Of a stretch of DNA of 64,000 bases, positions 23,015-38,118 are shown in pieces. Position 1 is the stretch's first letter, and each line of letters begins with the position of its first letter. This DNA is from Rhododendron vialii. Taxonomy: Eukaryota > Streptophyta > Magnoliopsida > Ericales > Ericaceae. The stretch is from positions 45,460,501 to 45,524,500 of the forward strand of contig NC_080557.1 in NCBI RefSeq assembly GCF_030253575.1, given 5' to 3'. The translations under genes and the position numbers were made by a program. Under the pieces are notes generated by a model, which was not told the origin of the DNA, did no database searches, and saw only the letters and a program-made list of their open reading frames with translations.

Positions 23015-23273
23015 TTTAGTATGGGTACCCAGTTGATCGTGTAAATAGAGAGAACAAAAACCATGGTTCAAACTACTCCAAATTTAGAAGGCACGTATTT
23101 GTTCACTACAAGAGTTTAGCTTGGAAAACGCTGCGTATAGTTATAGCGAAGTTTTTATACGCAGCGTTTTTCCTCAATTAGTGTCGATTTTGCTAGAGTT
23201 GGCTATGGCGCTTTCAAAGAGTCACCGTTTCTTTTTTGTTTTTGCGGCTTTTTTCACGACGCCTTTTGTTCTC

Positions 23274-23429
23274 TTGAATCATCCACGATCCTTCAATAAT
23301 CTATTGAATCATCAATGGTCCTTCAGTAAGCCGTCAAAATCGCATACTATTAAGCCAATGACATCATTGAATCATCGACGATCCTTCCGTAAGCCGTCAA
23401 AACGACATACCATAGAACCATTGATGTCA
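23274..23429. repeat. 63-bp imperfect tandem repeat
   Basis: Units starting ttgaatcatc occur at 23274 (partial), 23304 and 23367; the last two are 63 bp apart and share ccttc.gtaagccgtcaaaa. An open frame passes through them but has no recognisable motif. A CACTACAAGAG sequence at 23104 just upstream resembles one end of a CACTA transposon. Confidence 0.65.
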
Positions 23430-23689
23430 GTGGCAACGTTTTGACGTTTCCCAACAAAGCGCCAGCTAATGATTTGTTTTTTCTGGTTTTTTTCCATATG
23501 AGCATGTCTAACGAGGAGCCAAAGCCACATTTTGGCTCCCAAGTCAAAAAAACCATTTTTGCCACATCAGATTTTTCACCAAGTTCAACTACCAAAACAT
23601 CTTAATTACGTGCAAGTCAATTTATTTGTTAACAACCAATTTCATCGTGACCCTATAACTAAAAAATTACAGGGTGTGTTTCACTAACT

Positions 23690-23812
23690 AAAATGTACTT
23701 ATTTTTTGAATTTAAAGTGATGTATTGTAAGAGACTTGTTTTTTCTCGCAAAAGTGAGAAACAATTACTTAAAAAATTCGGAATAAGAATCTTAACGAAA
23801 CGGAGAATAGAT
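23690..23812. repeat. dispersed AT-rich repeat, copy 1
   Basis: This contains tattttttgaatttaaagtg, atgtattgtaagaga, then aatcttaacgaaacg. The same ordered blocks recur at about 49625-49725 and 50655-50768. It is probably a small MITE family; terminal repeats are not clear. Confidence 0.5.
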
Positions 23813-23960
23813 TAGCAAATGTTATTAGATCACGATGGCAGTCAAATATCACTATATTTATGATAACATGCTAAAGGAAAGAGGTTTCTCATTCAATGCT
23901 AATCTTTTTTTCTTTCGATCAAAAATAGCTAGCCTTTACAATGTACTTAATAGATTTCAC

Positions 23961-24259
23961 ATTTAATGCGTCATGGAAGGTGGAGGATCTTGGGGAGTTA
24001 ATTAAAACCAGGGTAGCAATGTGGGTTAAGGTGAAGTCTGATATTAAGGTATACTCGGTGGAAGATTTTAAGGGTTATCTTGATGGTATGAGGAAGGTCA
24101 AAGTGTAATTGATTTTGTGTGGGTGCTGCGGTTCAACTTTCGGTTGGACAATTTCTTTGTTTTCTCCTTGTTCTAAGCTTGAGTGCTTAGCGAGTTTTTC
24201 TCGATGTACCCCTTTTGAGTTAATAAAATCTTCTTTTGCCGAGCAAAAAAAAAAAAATT
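23961..24259 (+). mobile_element. LINE 3'-end fragment, 5'-truncated
   Basis: Only the last codons of ORF2 and the 3' UTR remain; the line gtggatgaaggttaag-like codons followed by gatgtacccctt and an A tail at about 24245-24257 match the copy at 9.0 kb. The 10-bp target duplication tagatttcac is perfect at 23951-23960 and 24260-24269. Confidence 0.85.
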
Positions 24260-24286
24260 TAGATTTCACCTTTTTTTCTTTATGAT

Positions 24287-24682
24287 CAGGGGCGGAGCCA
24301 ACATATGACCAGGGGTCTCCTGGAATTTTATCCTCTATACTTTTATTTTTTGGTACAACTACTTGAAAAAATGTTAGAGAAATTGGAAATTTTGGATATA
24401 GGGCTTATTGTTTACTTTATTTTCAAGTGTTTTCAACCAACTCAATGGATCACTTAGAGAATTAAATACTTGTTTCAGAGGAAAATAGCAAATTGCTAGT
24501 ATTTGTTATCTTTTGTACTTATATTTTGAATCTTTTGAATACATTTGGTTATAAGCTATTGTGCCTATTAAAGAATACTTAAATTTTTTTCTCAGTATTT
24601 CTTTGCTAAATTTTATTGTGAATGTTTTTAGTTTGTTGTGAAATGGTGCCCCCTATGAACGGAATTCCTAGCTCCACCACTG
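24287..24682. mobile_element. non-autonomous hAT-like element
   Basis: The ends CAGGGGCGGAGCCAAC and the complement of gctccaccactg form an imperfect inverted repeat typical of a widespread plant hAT family. Flanks tttatgat (24279-24286) and tttatggt (24683-24690) match at 7 of 8 positions, the expected hAT duplication length. No transposase is encoded. Confidence 0.7.
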
Positions 24683-24896
24683 TTTATGGTAACGAAATTT
24701 TATTTGGCGTTCAAAAAATATATATATCCAAACTTCGAGATATCTCTCTCTTGCTATATTGGTAACAGTCTTAAAAAAAGTTGAAAAAAAAGAGAGAGAG
24801 GTAAAGATTCATTTCATTCACATGGATAGCTAGAAAACATAAGAAAATGATGATCATAAAAGTTAAGAAAATAAAACGAATTCTTTTACTAGCTTA

Positions 24897-26856
24897 GGCC
24901 ATCTACAGTGGTATAATCAAAAATGGATAACCAAAAGTTGACACATTAGCTTTTGATTATTCACTTAAGTGGTTGCTAAGCTTAACTGTAACGCCCCGAT
25001 TTTCCAAAGAATTTCGGAAGGATTAACCCTAAAATACACTGAATTTTACAAAATATTAGGCCCCTATTTATCCTTATACAAAAATTACAATCTCAAAATA
25101 ATACAAAAATCTATGTAACAAAAGCAACTCCAGAGCGACTCTAGTTTTGATACGAAATTCCAAGCAATGTTGGCCCAGACTCCGTTCCAGGGGGTTCCAC
25201 CTGTATCAACTGCTCCACTGTGGAATCCTGCACACTCTGGCAAATTGAACGCCGAAGCAAACGATTTGCCAGGATACAAACGTATCCTAAGTGATAATTC
25301 ACTAAGTAGAAATTCTAAAACCCAATACCACAATATGCAGATCAACAATATAATAATTCATAATACACCGAAGGTACAAAATAATAACACATCGTCTTTT
25401 TCTTTACTATCCATCATCTTACATGTAATCTAAGGATTCTCTCCGCGAGATCCTTTCCTCCCACATCCACTAACTACAATCGTCTCATGGGTCCACCCTT
25501 CCTCTTGCTTGTCCTGCACCAGGGTCCTAGGTGAGCGCATCTAAGTTATGTACCGAGTATGTTCTCACTTAAGACCATAACAGGAGGATCGAGTCATCCC
25601 ATGACGTATCGTACATTAGGGTCGGACATCCACTACCCCACGCTAACTATAACCGTCTCATGGGACCCATTCTCTTTCTCCAAGAGAAACTTCCCATGAC
25701 GTATCATACATTAACGTCTCACTAACTATAACCGTCTCATGGGACCCATTCTCTTCCTCGAAGAGAAACTTCCCATGACGTATCATATGTTAGCGTCACA
25801 ACACCGGGCCCCTCAGGTAACCCATTTCAACACAGGGCCCCATAGGTTACCCTTGCCATCACCATGGCTCAAATCACAATCCACACAATCACACTTCCAA
25901 CACTTTATCAATTTCCATTTACTTAACATCGTCTACATGAGTCACTACTCGTAACCACCCAGGGAACCTATTTGTCCAATCTACAGCCACAACAAAATAT
26001 CGCACGGTTCAATATTTCAACTAAAAGTACTAACAACACATAACTATGCGATAAAATTAATCATGTCATAGAATTAATCATGCGAGTAACAAAATAATAT
26101 TCAGTCAAACAATTAATTACTACACTTAAAATTAAGTCTGTTTCCCTCATTTAGAAATTTTATAAAACATTTCTACTATTTATACATTTTTCTTTAACTA
26201 TCGTATTATTCATAGATTTTACAAACAAATTTTTATTGGAAAATACTTATTGCTAAATTTAGTATTTACTAACTATATTAAATATTAATATGAGATTTTT
26301 ATAACAACAAAATTATGCGAGGCTATTTTAGTCAATATTTATTAGAGTTAAAGATTAACTAATATATAATCTAAAATATTTCTTGTTTACAATCTAAATA
26401 AAGTTTTACTTATAAAATATTCTTGTTAATGTTTCATAAATATTTATCTACTCCAATAATTTATTAACCACGTAAACGTCCATTCAAATACAAATTAACA
26501 ATGCAACATCAATAATAATTTCACAATCAAATATTTGTTAAACGATCATAAATTTTCACAGGGTATAACACTAATCATTCCAGCACAACCAGACTAAATT
26601 TTAATATAAACAGGACTAAAAATAAATTAACAATTTAACAGCAGATCATCGTCTTCAATAAACTTTAAATCTAAGTAACTCCATTAAAATGCAGATAAAG
26701 GTTTTGGGTTTTCGAAAAACTACCTCAAACGCGATTCTAAGTTCGGATAAGTGTTATGCGGTGTCCGTAGATCGCCATGGTGGTTTTGAAATCTCGAGGC
26801 AGCGTTCGGCGGCACTCCGACAGGGCCCGCAGCAGCGGTGTATCCACGAAACTCAC

Positions 26857-26892
<36 letters not shown>

Positions 26893-28422
26893 TCTAGACT
26901 CAACAATATAATTGAGAGTAAAATAATATACTGGTGTTCAATTTTTGGATTATGTGGGTATGTATAATGAGAGAGAATAAGGTAGTAAGAAGGTGAGAGG
27001 ATAAGTGTAAAAGTGGTGGAATGAGGAAGGAGAGTGATACTGATAACGATAAAAAGATAGGGGACAAGTGCCACATTTGGGGGGGGTTTCAATTCTAATG
27101 TATGTGGACGCATGTATGTACAGGGTGAGAATGTATCTGGACGCTTTTATGTATAGGATGAGAGATAGAGAAGTGGAGAGTTAGTTTGAGTAGAGTTCTA
27201 CTTAGGGTTTAGATAGGAAAGATAAGAGATGAATATGAATCACTGATTTCTTGTATATCTAAAGTTTAAATACATATCTTATACAATAATGCAAATAATA
27301 TCAATTGCACACATAATAATATATTTTAATTATTCAATCTAATTAATTATTGAATTAGGAATTTAAAAATATAAATTTGTATTAAAAAAAATTGGGTCAA
27401 AAATCCGGGTCGTTACATTAACAATGTTGAGGTTTACAATGGTCACTTCTAGTCCATAACCAAAATAAGTGGTCCACTACAATTTCACACAATCTCTCTC
27501 TCCCCCTTTGTTTTCCACCATTCACTTGAATCACTTCCCTCCATTATGGTTTTTTTTTTTTCTGGCAAAAATATATCAAACATATGGTGTTCCTCCTATT
27601 GCTATTTATCAAAATAACATCGAGACTTTTTTTTTCTTCCTATTCCTGTTACCTATATCACAAATCTACCAATCTATTAATCTTTCAAAAAAAATCAGAT
27701 GTGTTCTCAAAATTTAGAAAAGAATGCAAGGTTCTTCCTTTTTTTTTTTTGTTTTTTTGCAAGGTTCTTCATTTACTCAACTATAGGGGAGGAACAAAAA
27801 AGGAATAACCACTTTTTAGTCGAAAAATTTATTTATTTTTTTGAAAAAAAATGATTATTTCTCAAAATACTTGGGTAAAAGTATAAAAAAAAAAATTACT
27901 TTTCCGATTCCTCTCATCGAGATGAATCAATAAACTATAAAAATTTGGCCTAAAACTAACAAATGGAAAAAAAATTCAAATAAAGACAATTTTCAGAGTT
28001 AAGTTAAAGTTAAATTCATAAGAATGCAACCTAAAATAGAAGCGGGAAAGAAGAGTGAAAAATCTGACAACGATCGATGCGTTAAATTGTAGATGATCGA
28101 GAAACATGAGTTTCACTTTTGGAGGAAAAGAAAGAGAATGGTTAAAGTGAAGAAGATATAGAGCAAGTGAAGAAGAGAAGAAGAAAATATATTAGTTGAA
28201 ATATGCGTGTATATAAATTTTGGAACCAGTTAACTTATGTGGTGTGGGATTCACAAATTTTGATTATTGAAAAAGATTGCTAGTTTTGGTAATCCAAAGC
28301 CTAAAATTTGATTATTTCTAGGGATGTTGCTAAGTTTGATTATACTATTGTGAGACATTTTTTGCACCAATATTGTTAACTTTAACAATAATTGGCTTTT
28401 GATTATACCACTGTGAATAGCC
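24897..28422. mobile_element. Harbinger-like non-autonomous element interrupted by a solo LTR
   Basis: The left end GGCCATCTACAGTGGTATAA and the right end (complement GGCTATTCACAGTGGTATAA) form an inverted repeat of about 26 bp with few mismatches, continuing through TCAAAA. TTA flanks both sides (24894-24896 and 28423-28425). Without the LTR the element is about 1.09 kb and has no transposase. Part of its interior (about 27850-28000) resembles the foldback element at 28483-28810. Confidence 0.75.
24987..27417. mobile_element. solo LTR, probable Ty3/Gypsy (Tekay/Del-like)
   Basis: This 2431-bp element starts TGTAACGCCCCG and ends CCGGGTCGTTACA, with a perfect 5-bp duplication TTAAC (24982-24986 and 27418-27422). 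No internal gene or second LTR is present. Its ends match solo LTR A (15543-19116) but the interiors and lengths differ, so the two are separate subfamilies of one lineage. It contains a local direct repeat around 25630-25800 (ccatgacgtatcata words) and a CT tract at about 26861-26890. It is younger than the Harbinger-like element it split. Divergence dating is not possible from a single LTR. Confidence 0.8.
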
Positions 28423-28482
28423 TTAGATAACACTATTGGTCCATTTACTATTTCAAAATCACAGAGCATTCTCCATTCACAC

Positions 28483-28810
28483 TAATGATTAACTTATGCA
28501 CCACAATTTTTTGGTTTTGTCCTTATTCAATTCTTTTTTTTTTTACGTTTGTTAGTTTTACGCCAAATTTTTATGTGATATGGGTGAGTAAGGATGAGAG
28601 GAAACGAAAAAGTAAAAAAAATATGACTTTTACACAAGTATTTTGGGAAATATCCAAGAATACTTGTGTAAAAGTCATAATTTTATACTTTTTCAGTTCC
28701 TCTCATCCTTACTCACCCATATCACATAAAAGTTTTTCGTAAAACTAACAAATGCAAAAAAATTGAATAAAGAAAAAATCAAAAAATTATTCTGCATAAG
28801 TTAATCACTG
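28483..28810. mobile_element. foldback MITE, arms of about 160 bp
   Basis: The left arm (about 28483-28648) and right arm (about 28652-28810) are inverted copies: attaacttatgca, tgttagttttacg, tatgtgatatgggtgagtaa and gacttttacacaagtatt all have complements in mirrored order. The central loop is about ten bases. Pairing is strongest near the centre. It is non-coding and would give a long stable hairpin if transcribed. Confidence 0.8.
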
Positions 28811-29197
28811 GCGTAAAGTAACTTAGAATCTAGAGTGCGAATTTGTTCACCCTCACTGAATAAGAGTGAACAATACCCTCACTCTGATTGGTGGAAAAAA
28901 GTGTGGGGTGCACGGAATCAAAATATCTATTTTTCACTAATCAGAGAGGATATTGTTCACCCTGAGGGTGAAAAAGTTTGGACTCAAAAAAGTTGGCTTA
29001 TTCTCGAAAGTCCAAACAAAGCCTAATTAGGCCCAACATTCAAACAAAGCCTAGTTTTTGGGCTTGAAATATTCCACCGGGTATTTAGGCCCAATATTAT
29101 ACTCTCGTATCGGGTTAGATCATCCCCCTTTGTTTGAACAACCTTTGGTAGTTTTCTTCATCAGAAAGACAACTCTCAAAGTCTCAACTCCAAATCC

Positions 29198-29199
<2 letters not shown>

Positions 29200-29257
<58 letters not shown>
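29200..29257. repeat. (TC)n(AC)n microsatellite in the RPT2 leader
   Basis: About 36 bases of TC followed by about 22 bases of AC end ten bases before the RPT2 ATG, so it lies in the 5' UTR. Confidence 0.95.
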
Positions 29258-29266
29258 TTCCGAACC

Positions 29267-33470
<4,204 letters not shown>

Positions 33471-34596
33471 AAAATACTCTGTTCTCTAAGACAGTTCTCT
33501 AAGCCAGTCATGTATTGCTTGTTTCTCGCCATTTTTATCCTTAATTTTTTTGCTGAACAATTGGCTATGAGTGATTGATTGAAAGTACACTGTAATCCTT
33601 TTTGGGAAGCTCCTGCATGGCAAACGGTCCGTTTAATTCCTCTGCTATCGATCAAATTACTTATTTCCTTACGATGGTTTTATGTTTCATGCGGGAATTC
33701 TTGGATTTTATTTACCGTAGAAAGCTACACGAAGGTGTTTCATAGGAAATCTCAAATCTCTTCCATAGGTAACGGTTTGGAAGTAGGATCACTGAAATTG
33801 TTGTCGAAGACTGTTTTCTCGTCCCAGTGATGGGCTAAGAATCTTTTCATAGCTCTAGACTTCAAAGATGTTGGGATATAGGATCCTCTCCAGGGAAGGG
33901 GCTGGACGGTCCTGTCCGTCCTGTTTTGAGTCCTTCCCGAGCTTGTTTCGATAATCGGAAACTTTCACTATTTAGATATCATCGGGAATTTTAATCAGTA
34001 AAAAATCATATTTATTGGATATCGTTTTAGTTGTTTCTTGAACACAAAAATGAGTTTGAAGTGTTTATCGATTATTCCAGATGACCGGTTCTCAACTTCT
34101 ACGAATTTTGAAAAGCTGAAAAATTGAACGAAATGTTGAAAATTCTAAAGCTGAGTTTGGGTAGTTTTTTTTTGTGGAGCTTTTCGAATCAGAATACAAG
34201 CTTTAGGTTTTAAAAAGGTTGAATCTAAACTCTAAAGCACAGAATGACGCTAGATTTTAAAATATGTATCCAAAATTATTGCAAATACTCCCACAGTCAC
34301 AATTATGACATACTATCATTTATCTTTGGTAATTTGTGAGATTCAGCTTCCCTTTTTGCCGATCTCATTCTTCTTTGGTAATTTTCGTAATTTTCTTTAG
34401 TTTTGCTTGATTACCAAGTATTGCCTTTCGTTATTTCATTTTCCCTGGCGGTCCACCGAGATGAAATCTAAATCGTCCATTACTAAGCACGGACGGCTCG
34501 GTTGGAGGCGGACAATAGGCACCCCAGGTTCTATGTTTTGTGTTCTAATGAGTTATATGAGCAAACTTGTGATTCCGTTACTGGACTGACTCGCAG
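33471..34596. other. RPT2 3' flank, no gene assigned
   Basis: This includes the RPT2 3' UTR and the region where a 5' exon of the ZNHIT3-like gene would be expected. I could not find the first half of a HIT zinc finger (CxxC then YxCPxC) here. Confidence 0.4.
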
Positions 34597-34890
34597 GTGC
34601 TCGTCGGATTGTTTCAAAAAACACAAAGTTACATGGATACATAAGTATTTGGCACTAGCGCAAAGGTTTAAGCTTGCTGCTGCTGCTGCTGCATCTTCTC
34701 CCGACACAAAAATGAGTAAGTAAATCTGTTCAAATCACCTTCTTGTAATTACAGAGGGATATTCATCCTTTTGTCTAATAAACGTGCTTCCCAAGTTCCT
34801 ACTCGAAACGTGCTTCGAATCTCTAGAGCGTGTTTTTCTTTTATTCTAGCTAGAGAAATCACTTTAATTTCGCAAAACCATACAAACTTG

Positions 34891-35080
34891 TACTAGTATA
34901 CCTTGTGCTGTAGCTCAAGCGGTCGTGCATGGTGTGCACTTAGGTGCTACTACCGTGCTAGTGCGTGAGGTTTCAGGTTCAACTCAATATGGAACGGTCT
35001 GCCCTAGTGATATGCCACTAGTAACATCCTATGTACGTGTATACGTGTGTTTGTTTATAAGTAATGTCATGTATGGATTC
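34891..35080 (+). mobile_element. possible tRNA-derived SINE in a ZNHIT3-like intron
   Basis: A tRNA-like head has an A-box-like tgtagctcaagcgg near 34909 and a B-box-like ggttcaactc near 34976. A 9-bp direct repeat acaaacttg flanks it at 34882-34890 and 35081-35089. The box spacing is longer than in a tRNA and no A tail is visible, so the call is tentative. Confidence 0.45.
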
Positions 35081-35422
35081 ACAAACTTGGATCAAAGACT
35101 TGCATACATATTGCGTACAAACTGGCTAGTTTTGTCAATATTTTGGAAAACACGAAGCCTGCTGCTTCTGATGCAGTGTAGGTTCGAAGGCCGTAGGACA
35201 ATTAGGAAATTCCATTGGCTCCTTGTGTAGGCATCACAGATTTTGGCTATTTTGCAACAATTCTTCCAAGTACCTCGGTCTAAGAAAATGTGACCGATGT
35301 ATCTTCAGATGTTGTACATACACTGGGACGACTCATATCCACCGGCAGCTCCACAGCCAACATAGGGTATTCATGTGAATGTGAATACCCTCGATGTTTC
35401 AGTTTAATGTAGAAGTTTAACC

Positions 35423-35530
35423 CACACCCAAATACACACCCTCTCACAAAACACAAGGGTCCCACACACACTATGTGTATAGTGTGTGTGGGACCCTTGT
35501 GTTTTGTGAGAGGGTGTGTATTTGGGTGTG
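35423..35530. repeat. perfect 52-bp inverted repeat with 4-nt loop
   Basis: The arms 35423-35474 and 35479-35530 are exact complements around the loop gtgt. The arm begins cacacccaaatacacaccct. Pairing stops abruptly at both ends. It may be a very young MITE or hairpin locus. Confidence 0.95.
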
Positions 35531-38118
35531 TAATTTGAGTGTGGTTGTAGCATCTCTCTTTTTTTGAACACTCGGTCCACTGCACTTGAACATTTAGCCT
35601 AAACATTTGCACACATAGGTAAAAGGCTGGAGCCTATTAGAGAGGTATCTTGAAACCACCCATTTTTCTCAAAATCTTCATTGTTGCTACAAGTTTAAAA
35701 GTAATACTAATACAAATTTGAACCATCAAAGTCGTTATATTGGAGACTAGTGTTATTCATGCTGCTTGACTGATTTTCGGACTTGTGACAATATGTAAGT
35801 GGAACACTTAACTAAGAGAATCCGTGCAAACGTAAAGGCGGGTAAGGAAGATCACCCGGAGTGGATATGCTCTTTGCCGATTCATACGACTCCACAGTTA
35901 AAAGAGTTAAATTCCAACATGTGATATGCCAAATGAGTTATTCTTAAATCAAAACTTAAGATGATGGCAATCACTTGTGATGAAAATAACCTAGCTTTGG
36001 AACTGTACTGGCCACCTACGTTAATGGAATTTATTCCTTCTATGAGTTCTATCTGCCTACTTTCTGTCAATTCCAACCTTCCTATGGTGCTAATTTCTTT
36101 TGGTATACTTCCCTGTTCATTCTGCTTGCTAGTTAATGTAAGAGTGGACAGCTTATGTAGCATAGGAATTGAAAAAAGTGTTTGATAACCATGGAGAATT
36201 GACATCTTCTTGTCTTAAGAAGTATAGAAGACACTATGTGTGCATTACCAACTGATGAAACAGATATACAGGGAAGTAAACCCATATGCATACGCACGTG
36301 AACCAATCTTTACTCCTCAAAAAAACTACTCCTTTCTGCTATCTATAGTTCTTTGACACAAAATCTGCAAGTCTTCATCACTTCTCCGTCATTCTTCATC
36401 TGTTGTATACAGCTTCGGCTCCAGTATCAGACATTCAAAGATCAGATCATGTTGATGAAGCAAGCAAAGTGCTGGAAAAATTGCAATTGGAGTCTGCCGG
36501 TATGGTTTTCTTATTATGTTCGATGTAAGACATATAGTTATTCTTCATGCTGTGGAAGTTGTGCTGATTTGAAATATTCAGCTTATTTTTGCACGTTGCA
36601 AGCTGCCATTGAAATTTGAAATTGGAAAACATAAACGATTTCCCCAAGTAGGTGGTTGTCAATAGCTTATTGGCATCAGCCCTCATTGACAGTGTAGCAT
36701 AGAAATATGCGATAACAATGGATGTGGTGGCGCCTATAAGAAACTGGAGATATTTATCCGATAAGACGCATCTAAAAGATACTTCTAGCCACAGTAAAGC
36801 ATGTCCTGTGTTAGAATAAGATTCTAATATATCCTAGAGCTGATAATGCGTAAAAGACTCGGAAGATTACTTGGTCCTTGGAGCCTTCAAGGGATAATTA
36901 TACAACAGAAGGACATTTGCATTAAGATCCTGTGGAGGATGATGTTGATCATTATACATAATCCTTTAACATCTTGTAAACCATCACTCTTGAATTCCTA
37001 CGAGAATTGGGCCCTAATTTACATCTTTTGCAGCCAGAATGGCAATGGACCCTAATTTACGCCTTTGCAACTCATCGGATCCTGTACTATCATTAGCATG
37101 TGCCTGATCCCATACTCGAGACATAGTGGTGGCTCTTGTACCAAAACACATATGTTTAGCTTATAGTCCATCTAATAATCCCGTGGTTAATACACATGAG
37201 GGGTGGCTTGGCGTTATCACTGGTACTCTCGCCTCTCATCCCTGATCCCATATCAGTTATAATGGTCATCAAACACGGCCTATGAGTATAGTTTGAAGTA
37301 GAATTGTGTTCTGTCTTTCCATCCATGTCGTTGAATAAGATAGATGGATAAGTTACTCGGATCATGCATAACGTGTATTTAATATCATAGAGGATTGGAT
37401 GAAACCAACTGATTAAATTTGCGGCTCTTGTTATTTCTGTGGAGAATAATCTTGGAGAAATGAAGAACTCGTGTTTTTCTTGCAGCATCTTCTAGTGACG
37501 AAAAATGATAGGGAACAAGGAGTACTCCATTGGCCCCACAAGCTATTCGTACATGATCCAAGACGATATTGATTTATGTTATCATTATCTGTTTAGATGT
37601 TGGGACTTCATTTAGTGGTTTTAGTTGTTATTTAGTAATCCTTTTTAGGAATTTAGATTAGGTTTCTCGTTTTGTTATCTTTTGAAGAGCCTGTGTTTAT
37701 TTGAAGAGTCTATTTGAAGGACATTACTCATTCCACTCAGTTAATTGGTGAATTATATTTGGCTTTATAAATTTGGTTGTGATGAAGAGATATCATTACG
37801 TCCTTAGACACAGGGATGTCTAGGGGTCCTTAGTCACAGGGATGCCTACAGTTTTCCTTTTTTATATCTTGTTCTTGACTGTCCTGCATCAAAAGCTTCA
37901 AAAACTGATAGACTGTTCGCCGGATGCTGAGAATGTGAGTCGGCATTGAAGATGTTCTCTCTCTGCGCGTGAAACTTATTGCTGGAAAATGTCGTCGTGC
38001 CAAATTAGCTTTAAGAACTGACTCAAGAACTTGATAAATATAACTCGGTCTTGATTATCATTTTGAGGAACTAGATAAAGCAATGCAAGTCAAGGAGTTC
38101 CACATATTTACGTCTTGA

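Larger units (their letters stand above)
34597..38118 (+). pseudogene. ZNHIT3-like (HIT zinc finger) gene, probably decayed
   Basis: ZNHIT3-type proteins carry an N-terminal HIT zinc finger and take part in box C/D snoRNP assembly. Four blocks match the plant family in order: 34597-34715 (CSSDCFKKHK, second half of the finger, ending at a strong donor GTAAGT), 36413-36499 (SDHVDEASKVLEKLQLESA), 37896-37934 (LQKLIDCSPDAEN) and 38068-38118 (ELDKAMQVKEFHIFTS then stop). Phases of the first two join correctly. The expected exon between LESA and LQKL is only hinted at from 37486 (ASSSDEK) and hits a stop at once, and joining 36499 directly to 37896 is out of frame. The first half of the finger was not found upstream, and the C-terminus is several residues short. 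I therefore lean to a pseudogene, but an unrecognised exon could rescue it. Confidence 0.55.

Noticed and set aside
23104-23200. CACTA transposon end (CACTACAAGAG with subterminal repeats)
   Set aside because: Only one end is visible, no matching opposite end or TNN duplication was found, so it is noted but not called as an element.
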